The notes: generated by a model not told the origin, from the letters alone. Shown: positions 1 through 7,545, counted from the first letter of the stretch. The stretch is 64,000 bases of DNA from Mycobacterium sp. 852013-50091_SCH5140682 (GCF_001665685.1 NZ_LZTB01000104.1:1-64000), one strand, 5' to 3'. Program-made: numbers and translations.

Positions 1-115
<115 letters not shown>

Positions 116-127
116 CAGCTCATCGCG

Positions 128-271
128 ATGAAACGCTGCGCCGACTGCGGATGGCACCCACCCACCCAAGGCCACCATCCCGAATGCCCAACGTGGGATA
201 GCGATCCCGACGGCACTGCACCCCAGCCGAGTACACAACGGGACATGACACGACCGCAGGGGGACAGGTGA
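128..271 (+). CDS. Small putative zinc-binding phage protein
   Basis: A 47-residue protein of unknown function, starting MKRCADCG. Its N-terminus has a C-x2-C pair followed by H and H-H-P-E-C, a plausible zinc-ribbon knuckle. The frame is open upstream into the adapter, so the gene could be truncated, but ATG 128 gives a sensible start. Its TGA (269-271) overlaps the GTG of the next gene, as is typical of a packed phage early operon. The function cannot be assigned from sequence. Confidence 0.55.
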   Translation: MKRCADCGWHPPTQGHHPECPTWDSDPDGTAPQPSTQRDMTRPQGDR

Positions 272-456
272 CGAACACCCGGCGATGGGCCACCAAAGAG
301 GAAGTGGCCGAACACATCCGCGTCAGCGTCAAGACCGTTCAGCGCATGACCGCGCGAGGCGAACTCACCGCCCACACCGTGGGCCCGCGGCTCATCCGTT
401 ACGACCTCAACGAAGTCGACGCCATGCTCACCCCCGCAGAGACGGCGGTGCAGTAG
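268..456 (+). CDS. Excisionase-like helix-turn-helix protein
   Basis: A 62-residue protein with a MerR/excisionase-type winged HTH (HTH_17 style). The pattern is WATKEEVAEHIRVS-KTVQRM followed by a wing with RLIRYDLNEVD. Such proteins bind DNA as recombination directionality factors or small regulators. The GTG start at 268 overlaps the preceding stop, and the TAG stop overlaps the GTG of the replication gene. Because the integrase is missing from the window, an excisionase role is inference only; it could equally be an early regulator. Confidence 0.75.
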   Translation: MTNTRRWATKEEVAEHIRVSVKTVQRMTARGELTAHTVGPRLIRYDLNEVDAMLTPAETAVQ

Positions 457-1532
457 TGCCGCACTTCCGCGTCGACGACGCACTCCACGGACACCCGAAA
501 GCCCAACGCGCCGGCGACGATGCGATCGGCATGTGGGTGCGTGCCGGATCGTTCTGCATGGCGTATCTCACTGATGGATTCGTGCCGGACTGGTGGGTCA
601 GGCAGCAGCCGAAAGGCGTAGCGAAGGCCAAGCGGCTCATCGCGGCCGGGCTCTGGCACGGCGGTGCTGAGCGCGACGGCGAGAAGGGCTACCAGTTCCA
701 CGAATTCACCGGCCCCGGCCGCCAGGATTCCCGCGCGCAGATCGAAGCCGACCGCGAGAAGTGGCGGAAGAAGAAGGCTGCCCAACGCGCCGCGTCCCCA
801 GGGGAGTCCCCCGGGGACAACCCGCAAGTGTCCCAGGGGGACAGGCGAAACGGTCGCACGCAAAAACACGCGACACAACGCACGGTACAGACGCAATACA
901 ACGAGCGGTACGTAGACGAAAACACGCATGCCGAAAACGCTGCCACCAGCGCAACCACCCAAATGTCCCCCGGGGAGTCCCGGGTATTACCCAACACCAA
1001 CCCAACTAAAGAGATCTCTACTCACCTAAAAGACGACTCTCACGTAAGTAACGCGCACGACCCCGATGACTACCCGCTACCACCCGAACCCGAACCGGAC
1101 GACGACTACGGGCCCGTACCCCAACACGTCGACAACGCCGCCCGACCCACACCACGCCAACCCAGCCAGGCCGCCAAAACCGTGGTGCGCCAGACGCTCG
1201 GCAGCGACACCCTCGCCGCCTACCCACGCACATTCGTCGACAGGCTCGCCCGCCGAGTCGAAGACCTCACCCGCGAAGGCCAACCCGACGCACTCATCCG
1301 CCAGGCACTCATCGAATGGGACAAACGACCAGACGCCCGACCCGAATGGCTCGACACCGTCTTGGGCGACATCGTCAAAAACCAACGCGCCCAACCAGGG
1401 CACAACAACGGCGGCCGCCCCGTCCACAAGATGCGCGGACTCGCCGAACTCGCCCAGGAAGTCCGCGCCCAAGAGCAGCAAGCAGCCATCGCCGCCGAAA
1501 CCACCAACCCGAGAAAGGAACTCACCCCGTGA
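456..1532 (+). CDS. Phage replication initiation / replisome organiser-like protein
   Basis: A 358-residue protein. The N-terminal ~110 residues (HPKAQRAG, MWVRAGSF, KRLIAAGLW) look like the winged-helix replication-initiator N-domain common in temperate phages. A low-complexity linker (ESPGD, SPGES) follows, then a C-terminal region with DALIRQALIEWDKRP resembling replisome-organiser or helicase-loader domains. GTG 456 is chosen because it overlaps the previous TAG; an upstream in-frame ATG at 285 would run far into the HTH gene. The next gene overlaps its stop (GTGA). The linker DNA holds GC-rich palindromes that may be origin iterons. Confidence 0.7.
   Translation: MPHFRVDDALHGHPKAQRAGDDAIGMWVRAGSFCMAYLTDGFVPDWWVRQQPKGVAKAKRLIAAGLWHGGAERDGEKGYQFHEFTGPGRQDSRAQIEADREKWRKKKAAQRAASPGESPGDNPQVSQGDRRNGRTQKHATQRTVQTQYNERYVDENTHAENAATSATTQMSPGESRVLPNTNPTKEISTHLKDDSHVSNAHDPDDYPLPPEPEPDDDYGPVPQHVDNAARPTPRQPSQAAKTVVRQTLGSDTLAAYPRTFVDRLARRVEDLTREGQPDALIRQALIEWDKRPDARPEWLDTVLGDIVKNQRAQPGHNNGGRPVHKMRGLAELAQEVRAQEQQAAIAAETTNPRKELTP
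794..985. repeat. GTCCCC/GGGGAC palindromic repeats in the replication gene
   Basis: Near-palindromic blocks of the form GTCCC(C/A)GGGGAC occur at about 794-818 (two overlapping), 830-842 and 965-985, inside the linker-coding part of the replication gene. Lambda-type phages place origin iterons inside the initiator gene, so these are an origin candidate. They also encode the repeated SPGESPGD peptide, which could by itself explain the repetition. Confidence 0.4.
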
Positions 1533-1900
1533 CCACCACAGCCGACGCACTCGAAGTCATGACCCTCGTCGTCGCCTGCCACCACCGCACCGCACCCCGC
1601 ATGGACGACCGCGAAGCCACCCTCGCCACCGCCACCATCTGGGCCGAACTCTTCAGCCAATACAAACTCGAACTCCCCGACCTCATCGCCGGAGTCAAAC
1701 GCCGCGCACTCAGCCACGCAGACGCACCCGAACCCGCAGAAATCATCGCCGTCGCCCGCGACATCCGACGCGAACGAGGCGAACGCGAAACCCCCACCGA
1801 ACGCCGAGCCCGCGAAGACCGCCAAGACGCCGCCCTCGAAGCCCGCAACCAAGCCAAACTCGCCGCCATCACAGGCGGACTCGGCAAGGCCATCGAATGA
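1529..1900 (+). CDS. Early phage protein, possible replication loader partner
   Basis: A 123-residue protein. It starts at GTG 1529 overlapping the stop of the replication gene and ends overlapping the next ATG. It is helical, with a central EPAEIIAVARDIRRERGERETP segment and a basic C-terminus. Short proteins of this type follow replisome-organiser genes in actinobacterial phages, which suggests a helper in helicase loading. No catalytic motif is visible and the function is inferred from position. Confidence 0.55.
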   Translation: MTTTADALEVMTLVVACHHRTAPRMDDREATLATATIWAELFSQYKLELPDLIAGVKRRALSHADAPEPAEIIAVARDIRRERGERETPTERRAREDRQDAALEARNQAKLAAITGGLGKAIE

Positions 1901-2208
1901 TGCGCGACCCCAGCGACCCGTACGCAGACGAACGCCAATCCGACGGCCCCACACCCGCCGAACTCTGGCAAGCGCAACAAGCCCGAGAAGCCCGCGCCAA
2001 CCGAGCCCAAGCCATCGCCAACTGTGGACTCTGCGACCCAGACGGCTACCGAGACACCCAAGTCTGCGACCACCAAGACCACCGCCAAACCGCCCGCCGA
2101 CACAGCGACCAAATCAGAGCCCAAATGGGCTGGCCCGCCACCAAGACACCAGACCAACCCCAATCGTCGCCCCCCGTCGACGCTGGGCCGCAAAAAACAC
2201 GCCTGTAA
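1897..2208 (+). CDS. Hypothetical early protein with Cys/His cluster
   Basis: A 103-residue protein of unknown function. The middle has NCGLCDPDGYR followed by a C-D-H, giving C-x2-C...C-x-H, a plausible metal site of the kind seen in small phage zinc-finger proteins. The C-terminus is Pro/Gln rich. Start ATG 1897 overlaps the preceding TGA. It is the last gene of the strongly C-rich early block on this strand. Confidence 0.6.
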   Translation: MMRDPSDPYADERQSDGPTPAELWQAQQAREARANRAQAIANCGLCDPDGYRDTQVCDHQDHRQTARRHSDQIRAQMGWPATKTPDQPQSSPPVDAGPQKTRL

Positions 2209-2291
2209 TTCACTCGCAGGCCCCCGAAACCACCCAACGGGCCAACCCAGCCGAAACCACACCCGCACCCCCGAGCCAGAAAATCACCCAC

Positions 2292-2762
2292 ATGCCACCA
2301 GTCATGGACCGAAAATCCAGCACCGAACGCGCCGAACGCGCCTGGCGGCTCTCACTCCGCGGACGCACCTGGCAAGAAGTCGCCGACGCCGAAGGCTTCC
2401 GCTCCCGCCAGTCAGCGCGCAAGGCCGTCGAGAAGTGGCTACAGAAGAACCCCACCGACGACATCGAACGCCTACGCCGCGCCACCGGCGACAGCCTCAC
2501 CATGGTCATCCACACGCTGCTCGACAGCCTGGAGAAGGCACACGAGGCGGGCCGCCACCGCGACGTCGCCGAGCTGGGCAAGGTGGTGCTCGACGGCCTG
2601 GACAAGCGCGCGAAGCTGCAGGGCCTGCACATCGCGGTGCCGCAGGTGGTCGACGTCAACGTGCAGACGATGACCGAGATCCTGACCGACACCCGCGCTC
2701 GGCTGCTCGATGCGATCGACGCCGAGGTGGTCGAACTGCCGGCCGAACGGAGCGAAGCGTGA
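2292..2762 (+). CDS. Probable small terminase subunit
   Basis: A 156-residue protein. Residues ~12-50 form an HTH (TWQEVADAEGFRSRQSARKAV). A helical middle follows, then KRAKLQGLHIAVPQ, which resembles the (R)AKLLGLDAP oligomerisation-tail motif of many actinophage small terminases. Such proteins recognise the packaging site and load the TerL motor. The large subunit is 3.3 kb downstream instead of adjacent, with a recombinase and a toxin-antitoxin pair between. Alternative: a HTH regulator of other function. A partial copy of the start-associated element (CACC at 2266, GAAAAT at 2279) precedes the ATG. Confidence 0.6.
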   Translation: MPPVMDRKSSTERAERAWRLSLRGRTWQEVADAEGFRSRQSARKAVEKWLQKNPTDDIERLRRATGDSLTMVIHTLLDSLEKAHEAGRHRDVAELGKVVLDGLDKRAKLQGLHIAVPQVVDVNVQTMTEILTDTRARLLDAIDAEVVELPAERSEA

Positions 2763-3217
2763 CCACCACCGAGCAGATCAAGGCTGCCGCGAAGGCGGCG
2801 AAGAAAGCTGGCGTGGATGCGGCGATGTCGCTGGCTGAGGACATCGCGACGGGCCGGCTCGACCCGGCCGCGCTCGACGCCGCTGCGGTCGCTGAGGCCC
2901 GGGCGTTGTTCGGTCGTGTCGAGGGCCCGGACGATCCACTGTGGGAGCTGCACGTCGACATCGCCCGCCAGGTGCTCGCGGTCGGTGGTGGGTTGCCGGC
3001 CGATGAGTTGGCGGAGTGGCTGGCGGTGACGCGGGCCGCTGAGGGCGCGGCGCCCGAGCCGGAGGCTGCCGAGGACGACTGGACGGCGGAGGCGTGCGAC
3101 GAGGTGCTGGCCTGGCCGCCGCCGTTCGACGCGGGCGGCGAGCTGCCGCCGGGGGAGTCGATCGTCAACGACACCGACGTGCCAATCGAGGTCCAAGGAC
3201 CACCGGCCCCTGTCTAA
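2759..3217 (+). CDS. Hypothetical phage protein, acidic
   Basis: A 152-residue protein starting at GTG 2759, which overlaps the stop of the small-terminase candidate. The first 50 residues are Ala/Lys rich and helical, and the C-terminal half is acidic (EPEAAEDDW, DDEVLAWPPP-like). No family recognised. Base composition flips here from C-rich to G-rich on this strand compared with genes upstream, suggesting a mosaic junction near 2500-2760. Confidence 0.55.
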   Translation: MTTTEQIKAAAKAAKKAGVDAAMSLAEDIATGRLDPAALDAAAVAEARALFGRVEGPDDPLWELHVDIARQVLAVGGGLPADELAEWLAVTRAAEGAAPEPEAAEDDWTAEACDEVLAWPPPFDAGGELPPGESIVNDTDVPIEVQGPPAPV

Positions 3218-3298
3218 CTGGGGTGTACCCGTGGTGAACTATCCGGGATTCTCGGAATGTTGGGTGTGACCAGTGCAATCACTGTCTAAAAAAGGTGG

Positions 3299-3336
3299 TT
3301 GACGAATTGTTGGACGCTGGTCTAATCTGGTCTAGA
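3299..3336 (+). promoter_or_regulatory. Sigma70-type promoter with tandem CTGGTCTA operator-like repeat
   Basis: TTGACG (3299-3304), a 16-nt spacer and TCTAAT (3321-3326) make a good -35/-10 pair. Two adjacent 10-bp repeats, CTGGTCTAAT (3317-3326) and CTGGTCTAGA (3327-3336), overlap the -10 and look like repressor or activator sites. It drives the 3371 gene group. GTCTAG also occurs in the hicAB promoter. Confidence 0.65.
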
Positions 3337-3370
3337 ACGTAAATAGACATCGACCAGCGTGGAGGCCCAA

Positions 3371-3517
3371 ATGATCACCAGCGCCGAAACCCGAGTACAG
3401 GACCGCAAAACCGGAATCAAGGGCGCACTTCTCAACGACGAGAGCCGCCCCATCGCGATCGTCCAATGGGACAACGCTCCCCACCCAACCTGGGCTGACT
3501 GGTCCGACCTCGCCTAA
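3371..3517 (+). CDS. 48-residue hypothetical phage protein
   Basis: The protein begins MITSAETRVQDRKTG and ends with PIAIVQWDN-APHPTWADWSDLA. It has a good Shine-Dalgarno (GTGGAGG, 3359-3365) 5 nt before the ATG and a strong promoter just upstream. The DRKTGxxG...VQWDN pattern recalls short single-domain beta proteins common in actinophage accessory regions. Function unknown. Confidence 0.65.
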   Translation: MITSAETRVQDRKTGIKGALLNDESRPIAIVQWDNAPHPTWADWSDLA

Positions 3518-3582
3518 CCGCTCCGCCCCGCCGGGCCTCAAACCTGAGGCCCCGGCAACCACCCAACCCCGGAAGGAAACCC

Positions 3583-3882
3583 ATGCTCACTGCAACCCAA
3601 CGCGTCGCCTTCGCCGCCGGCCTGTTCGTCGGCGTCGCGCTCGGCATCCCCGCCGGCGCAATCGTCGTCGGCACCGCACAGGCCGAACCCGTCGCCCAGG
3701 CCATCGAGGAGGACCAGCCCGGCTGGGACTGCCGCACCATGGGCAACCGGATCTGCGGGCCCGACAACGCCCAGGGCCTGGCCGCCGCGTGCTACAACGA
3801 CCAGGCCGAGGTCGTGGCCCCCTGGCCGTGCCACCTCGTCGTCAACCCCGCCACCGGCGACGCCGACGTCTACGAAGGATGA
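3583..3882 (+). CDS. Small exported or membrane-anchored phage protein
   Basis: A 99-residue protein. Residues ~8-32 are a hydrophobic segment (VAFAAGLFVGVALGIPAGAIVV) followed by GTAQAEP, compatible with a signal peptide cut after AQA. The mature part has four cysteines (WDCRTM, RICGPD, ACYND, PCHLV), so two disulfides are likely outside the membrane. The GGAAGG-type RBS is 6 nt before ATG 3583. Function unknown; a lysogen surface role is possible. Confidence 0.6.
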   Translation: MLTATQRVAFAAGLFVGVALGIPAGAIVVGTAQAEPVAQAIEEDQPGWDCRTMGNRICGPDNAQGLAAACYNDQAEVVAPWPCHLVVNPATGDADVYEG

Positions 3883-3886
3883 GCCT

Positions 3887-4180
3887 GTGACCGACAACCA
3901 CGCAGGGCAAGCCGCTCCCACCCATGGGGGCGGCTTCGCCGCGTCCAGCCACCCAGGCCGATCCACGCAGACGTTCCGCGACATCGAGACCGACGACAGG
4001 GACGCAAAGCTGCTCGGCTGGCCGCGCCTCGACGTCAGCACGTTCACCGACAGCGCCTGGCCTGACGTGGCGACGTTCCGGGCAGCCGACGCGGACCAAG
4101 AGGTCACGGTGACCATCGGACGCGAGGACGCTGCTGCGCTCGTTCACCAGCTCGTCGCGTGGCTGGCGGCCGGCCAATGA
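3887..4180 (+). CDS. Hypothetical phage protein
   Basis: A 97-residue protein from GTG 3887, 4 nt after the previous stop. The C-terminal half (VTIGREDAAALVHQLVAWLAAGQ) forms a helix typical of small conserved actinophage proteins of unknown role. Its stop overlaps the recombinase ATG (ATGA at 4177-4180), so the two are probably co-translated. Confidence 0.55.
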   Translation: MTDNHAGQAAPTHGGGFAASSHPGRSTQTFRDIETDDRDAKLLGWPRLDVSTFTDSAWPDVATFRAADADQEVTVTIGREDAAALVHQLVAWLAAGQ

Positions 4181-4749
4181 GCAACGGGCAGCGGGTCGGC
4201 TACGTCCGGGTCTCGACGGTCGACCAGAACACGGAACGCCAGCTCGACGGCATCGAGCTCGACAAGCGGTTCGAGGACAAGGCCAGCGGCAAGGACACCG
4301 CGCGGCCGGCGCTCACGGAGGCGCTCGGCTACGTGCGCGAGGGCGACACGTTGGTGGTCCACTCGATGGATCGGCTGGCGCGTTCGCTGGAGGATCTGCG
4401 GCGCACTGTGCGGGAGCTGACCGCGCGGGGTGTGCGGGTCGAGTTCGTGAAGGAGAACCTCACGTTCACGGGTGAGGACTCGCCGATGTCGACGCTGCTG
4501 CTGTCGATGCTGGGCGCGGTGGCGGAGTTCGAGCGGTCGATGATCCGGGAGCGGCAGCGGGAGGGTATCGCGATCGCGAAGGCGAAGGGTGTGTACAAGG
4601 GCCGCAAACCGGCGCTCACCGACGCGCAGATCGGCGAGGTGGTTCGCCGCTTGGATGCTGGCGAGTCGGCAGCGGATTTGGCGAGAGAGTTCGGGGTGGC
4701 GCGTGCGACGGTCTACAACGTGAAGAACCGCGCCGAGGGGAGCGAGTGA
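4177..4749 (+). CDS. Small serine recombinase (resolvase/invertase family)
   Basis: A 190-residue protein with the full resolvase/invertase layout. The catalytic domain has nucleophile Ser13 in YVRVSTVDQN, the MDRLARS motif (Arg66, Arg69), and the E-helix EFERSMIRERQREG near 118-130. A C-terminal HTH follows at about 154-184 (LDAGESAADLAREFGVARATVYNV). The length matches Tn3 resolvases and DNA invertases, not large serine integrases. In a tRNA-integrating prophage it is unlikely to be the integrase; dimer resolution or inversion is more likely. GTG 4159 is an alternative start. Confidence 0.9.
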   Translation: MSNGQRVGYVRVSTVDQNTERQLDGIELDKRFEDKASGKDTARPALTEALGYVREGDTLVVHSMDRLARSLEDLRRTVRELTARGVRVEFVKENLTFTGEDSPMSTLLLSMLGAVAEFERSMIRERQREGIAIAKAKGVYKGRKPALTDAQIGEVVRRLDAGESAADLAREFGVARATVYNVKNRAEGSE

Positions 4750-4952
4750 TGGGCTGGTCTGATCCGGATGCGGATCCGCTGGCCGATATGGCGCGGATCG
4801 GTGGGGAGTCGCGGCGCGCGTTCTATGACGGGTCGCTGGCGCGCGGTACCGAGCCGTTCGTGCGTGACCATGAGGGCAGGCGGCGACTGGTGTCCGAGGT
4901 AATCGACATGGACAGCAACGCGCGTGTGCGGAAGGCATGCAGTGATGAGTGA
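4749..4952 (+). CDS. Small hypothetical phage protein
   Basis: A 67-residue charged protein starting MGWSDPDADPLADMARIGG. Its ATG overlaps the recombinase TGA (GTGATG); GTG 4746 is possible. The central GTEPFVRDHEGRRRLVSEV is polar, with no domain recognised. It is part of a translationally coupled run with the genes on either side. Confidence 0.5.
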   Translation: MGWSDPDADPLADMARIGGESRRAFYDGSLARGTEPFVRDHEGRRRLVSEVIDMDSNARVRKACSDE

Positions 4953-5281
4953 TGGGTGATCCTGCGCGGTGTCCGCGGTGCATGGTGGTGCTCGAACTGG
5001 TCGGCCCGGACGCCGCCGGCCGTGTGCAGTGCGCTCGGTGCGAGCACGACGTGACGGAGTTCGTGGAGGCTGAGATGGCCTACTACGAGTCGTTGATCAG
5101 GGTTGGTCAGCGTGCGCGTCGGGCGGAGCGGGTGCGTCAGTTGCAGATCGGGGCGGTGGTGCTGGTGGTGCTGCTCGGTCTGTTTCCGGCGACGCGGCCG
5201 GTGTTGCTGCACATCATCGCGTGGTGCGGGGTGGCCTTGCTGCTGGTGGGGTTATGGAGGCTGTTCACGGGTCGGCTCTGA
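4952..5281 (+). CDS. Zinc-ribbon plus membrane-anchor protein
   Basis: A 109-residue protein. The N-terminus has two CxxC knuckles (CPRC near residue 7 and CARC near 28), forming a zinc ribbon. A short helix (EMAYYESLIRVGQRARR) follows, then two hydrophobic segments (~66-81 and ~86-103), so the ribbon is probably cytoplasmic and membrane-tethered. GTG 4949 is an alternative start overlapping the previous TGA. Function unknown. Confidence 0.6.
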   Translation: MGDPARCPRCMVVLELVGPDAAGRVQCARCEHDVTEFVEAEMAYYESLIRVGQRARRAERVRQLQIGAVVLVVLLGLFPATRPVLLHIIAWCGVALLLVGLWRLFTGRL

Positions 5282-5307
5282 CCTGCAATCTATTTTGTCT
5301 AGCCAAC

Positions 5308-5337
5308 TTGACTAGAAACCGTCTAGCGCGCTAGACT
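5308..5337 (+). promoter_or_regulatory. hicAB promoter with palindromic operator
   Basis: TTGACT (5308-5313), an 18-nt spacer and TAGACT (5332-5337). A perfect 16-bp palindrome GTCTAGCGCGCTAGAC at 5321-5336 covers the -10, and two further CTAG sites lie at 5298-5315. The -10 ends 6 nt before ATG 5344, so the transcript is probably leaderless. Autoregulation by the HicB-like protein is the usual arrangement. Confidence 0.7.
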
Positions 5338-5343
5338 ATGCTC

Positions 5344-5565
5344 ATGATCGCACCGGCGCCCACCCGAGAAATCGTCAAGCAGCTCAAAGGCGCACGCTTC
5401 ACCAAGCGTGACGGCAAGGGCAGCCACACCGTGTGGACCTGCCCGCACGGCCGCTACAGCGTCTCGGTGGACACCGGCGGCCGGACCATCAGCCCGGGCG
5501 TGCGCCGCCAGGTCAACAACGTGATCGATCGGTGCGCAACCGACTGCAAGAACGAGGAGGACTGA
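5344..5565 (+). CDS. hicA: HicA-like toxin (mRNA interferase)
   Basis: A 73-residue basic protein with the HicA dsRBD-like fold. EIVKQLKGARFTKRDGKGSHTVW contains the catalytic-site GSH (His of the KGSH motif). Strands and the RQVNNVID helix follow. HicA toxins cleave mRNA and are neutralised by HicB encoded downstream. ATG 5344 is preferred over 5338 because there is no RBS and the -10 ends 6 nt upstream, fitting leaderless translation. The antitoxin gene starts 5 nt after the stop. Confidence 0.75.
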   Translation: MIAPAPTREIVKQLKGARFTKRDGKGSHTVWTCPHGRYSVSVDTGGRTISPGVRRQVNNVIDRCATDCKNEED

Positions 5566-5570
5566 CTGAC

Positions 5571-5984
5571 ATGCACACCTACAAGGTCAACGTCACCCGC
5601 GACGACAAGTGGTGGATGATCACCGTGCCCGAGCTCGACGGGTACGTGACTGCCGACGGTTCGATCAACCTCTCCGACACCACTCAGGCGCGCCGGCTCG
5701 CCGAAGTCCCCGGGCAGGCGCTCGACTTCATCTGCACGGTGGTCGATGCTGCACCCTCGGAGGTCGGAGTAGAAATTTCGATCAGTGTCGACGACATCGA
5801 CGTGACGGCGATTGCTGACGAGGTGACTAGGGAGCGGGAACTGGCGGATCAGCACGCGGCTGCGGCTCAGGAGGGCGCCAAGATGTTGGCCCGCAGCCTC
5901 TCGGAGCATGGCGTTGCCGTGCGTGATGTGGGTGAGGTGCTCGGGGTGTCGTTTCAGCGTGCCCAGCAATTGATCTCGGCTTGA
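5571..5984 (+). CDS. hicB: HicB-like antitoxin
   Basis: A 137-residue protein. The N-terminal part (YKVNVTRDDKWWMITVPELDG) is the degenerate RNase-H-like HicB fold that binds HicA. The C-terminus holds a HTH-like segment (VRDVGEVLGVSFQRAQQLIS) suited to operator binding. It has RBS GAGGAGG 12 nt upstream and is co-transcribed with hicA. A prophage toxin-antitoxin pair can stabilise the lysogen or exclude other phages; which applies here is not shown by the sequence. Confidence 0.75.
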   Translation: MHTYKVNVTRDDKWWMITVPELDGYVTADGSINLSDTTQARRLAEVPGQALDFICTVVDAAPSEVGVEISISVDDIDVTAIADEVTRERELADQHAAAAQEGAKMLARSLSEHGVAVRDVGEVLGVSFQRAQQLISA

Positions 5985-5993
5985 TCGTCTGAG

Positions 5994-6012
5994 CACCGGG
6001 GCGTGACACTCT
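5994..6012 (+). promoter_or_regulatory. Start-associated element of terL
   Basis: CACC-gggGCGTGA-CACTCT, with the hexamer 6 nt before GTG 6019 and no Shine-Dalgarno. It is a copy of the CACC-N9-hexamer element found throughout the virion genes; the hexamer here is divergent. Confidence 0.5.
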
Positions 6013-6018
6013 TCGCGG

Positions 6019-7545
6019 GTGTCCGCCCCGGTCTCGTTGTTGACGGCTGTCCGCCACGTGCGGGCGATGCGTGCCCTGCGTCGGCCTTCGACCCCGGCGG
6101 AGCTGGCGCGTCGCCTGGACCCGAAGTTCCGTGTGACGCCGACGATTCGGCTGCTGTCGGATACGGCGGTGCGGTGGGTGACGGAACCTGACCAGCGCGA
6201 CATCGTGAACACGCCACCGCGGACCGGGAAGTCGGAACTATTCGCGATCTGGACGCCGGTGTGGGCGTTGATGCGTGACCCGGATTTGAAGATCGTCGTC
6301 GTGTCGCACGGTGATGATCTGGCGCAGACGCACTCGCGGAAGGTGCGGGCGATCATCCGGGAGCACGGCGAGTTTCTTGGGTTCAGCATCGCGGCGGACA
6401 AGACGGCTGTCGGTCGGTGGAACGTCGAGGGGCACCAGGGCGGTGTGCTGGCCGCGGGCATCAGTTCCGGAATCACTGGCCACGGCGCCGATCTGATGAT
6501 CATTGACGACGTGCTCAAGGACGCGTCTGAGGCGGACAGCGCCGCGCATCGGAAGCGGATCCTGAACGAGTACCGCAGCACGTTGGCGACACGTATCCAT
6601 CCGGGCGGGTCGTGTCTGGTGTTGATGACGCGTTGGCATGAGGAAGATCTGGCCGGCGCACTGTTGGCGCAGGAGCCGGACCGGTGGCGTCACACCAACA
6701 TTCCCGCCGTGTCGGAGTCGGGGATTGCGGATGCGCTGCGCCGGCCGCCCGGCGTCACGATGATCTCCGCACTGGGGTACACGCCGGAGCATTTCGCGGC
6801 GATGCGCCGGACGTCGGGTGAGCGTGCTTGGTACGCGATGTACATGGGTGTGCCGAAGGCCCCGGCGGGTGGCCTGGTGAAGCAGAAGTGGTTGGACGAG
6901 TGGCGGTTGTCGGTCGCGCCTGCTCGTCCGGTGTTCACGGTGGTGGCGGTGGATCCGTCGGACAGTGGGCAGGGCGACTCGTGTGGTTTGGTGGCGGTGT
7001 CGTCGACTGCTGGGGGTGGGGTGGCGATGATCGCGGATAAGTCGGCGCCGATGACGTCGGATGAGTGGGCGCGGGCTGCGGTGCGGTTGGCGGTCGATGT
7101 CGGGGCGAGTCAGATCACGGTGGAGGGGTTCGCGGCGCGGGAGACGTACACGCGGGTTGTGCGGGAGGCGATTGCGCGTGCGGTGGAGGGCGGGACGTTG
7201 GATCGCCCGATCGCGGTGACGTCGTGGCCGCCGAAGGGCCGTGCTCGGGTGGGTGATGCGGTGGCTCGGTCGGCGGCGCTGCTGCAGGCGCTGGAGGTCG
7301 GTACCTGCCGACTGGCCGGGTATTTCCCTGATTTCGAGGCGCGTGCGGTGGCGTGGCAGGCGGGTCAGCATCAGCCGGACAATCTGGCGGCACTGGTGAT
7401 TGGCCACGACGAGTGTGTGCACGCGGCCGGGCTGGAGTGGGACATGGCGGCACCGCTGACGGAGGGCCAGGGCTCGGCGGATGGCCCGGATCGCGGTGGC
7501 TCGGTGGTGGACCTGGGCGATTGGATGTCGCGCAAGATCAGCTGA
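6019..7545 (+). CDS. terL: Large terminase subunit (packaging ATPase/nuclease)
   Basis: A 508-residue protein. ATPase domain: Walker A PPRTGKS (66-72), Walker B LMIIDD (159-164) and coupling motif LVLMTRWHEED (200-210). Nuclease domain: acidic residues in VVAVDPSDSG (D312), ITVEGF (E369) and DNLAALVIGHDE (D454/D464), an RNase-H-like site. It pumps DNA into the procapsid and cuts the concatemer. Start GTG 6019 is preceded by a start-associated element. The gene is separated from the probable small subunit by 3.3 kb. Confidence 0.97.
   Translation: MSAPVSLLTAVRHVRAMRALRRPSTPAELARRLDPKFRVTPTIRLLSDTAVRWVTEPDQRDIVNTPPRTGKSELFAIWTPVWALMRDPDLKIVVVSHGDDLAQTHSRKVRAIIREHGEFLGFSIAADKTAVGRWNVEGHQGGVLAAGISSGITGHGADLMIIDDVLKDASEADSAAHRKRILNEYRSTLATRIHPGGSCLVLMTRWHEEDLAGALLAQEPDRWRHTNIPAVSESGIADALRRPPGVTMISALGYTPEHFAAMRRTSGERAWYAMYMGVPKAPAGGLVKQKWLDEWRLSVAPARPVFTVVAVDPSDSGQGDSCGLVAVSSTAGGGVAMIADKSAPMTSDEWARAAVRLAVDVGASQITVEGFAARETYTRVVREAIARAVEGGTLDRPIAVTSWPPKGRARVGDAVARSAALLQALEVGTCRLAGYFPDFEARAVAWQAGQHQPDNLAALVIGHDECVHAAGLEWDMAAPLTEGQGSADGPDRGGSVVDLGDWMSRKIS

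Noticed and set aside
4177..4749. The serine recombinase as the phage integrase
   Set aside because: At 190 residues it lacks the large C-terminal domain of serine integrases, and the tRNA attachment site points to a tyrosine integrase outside the window.
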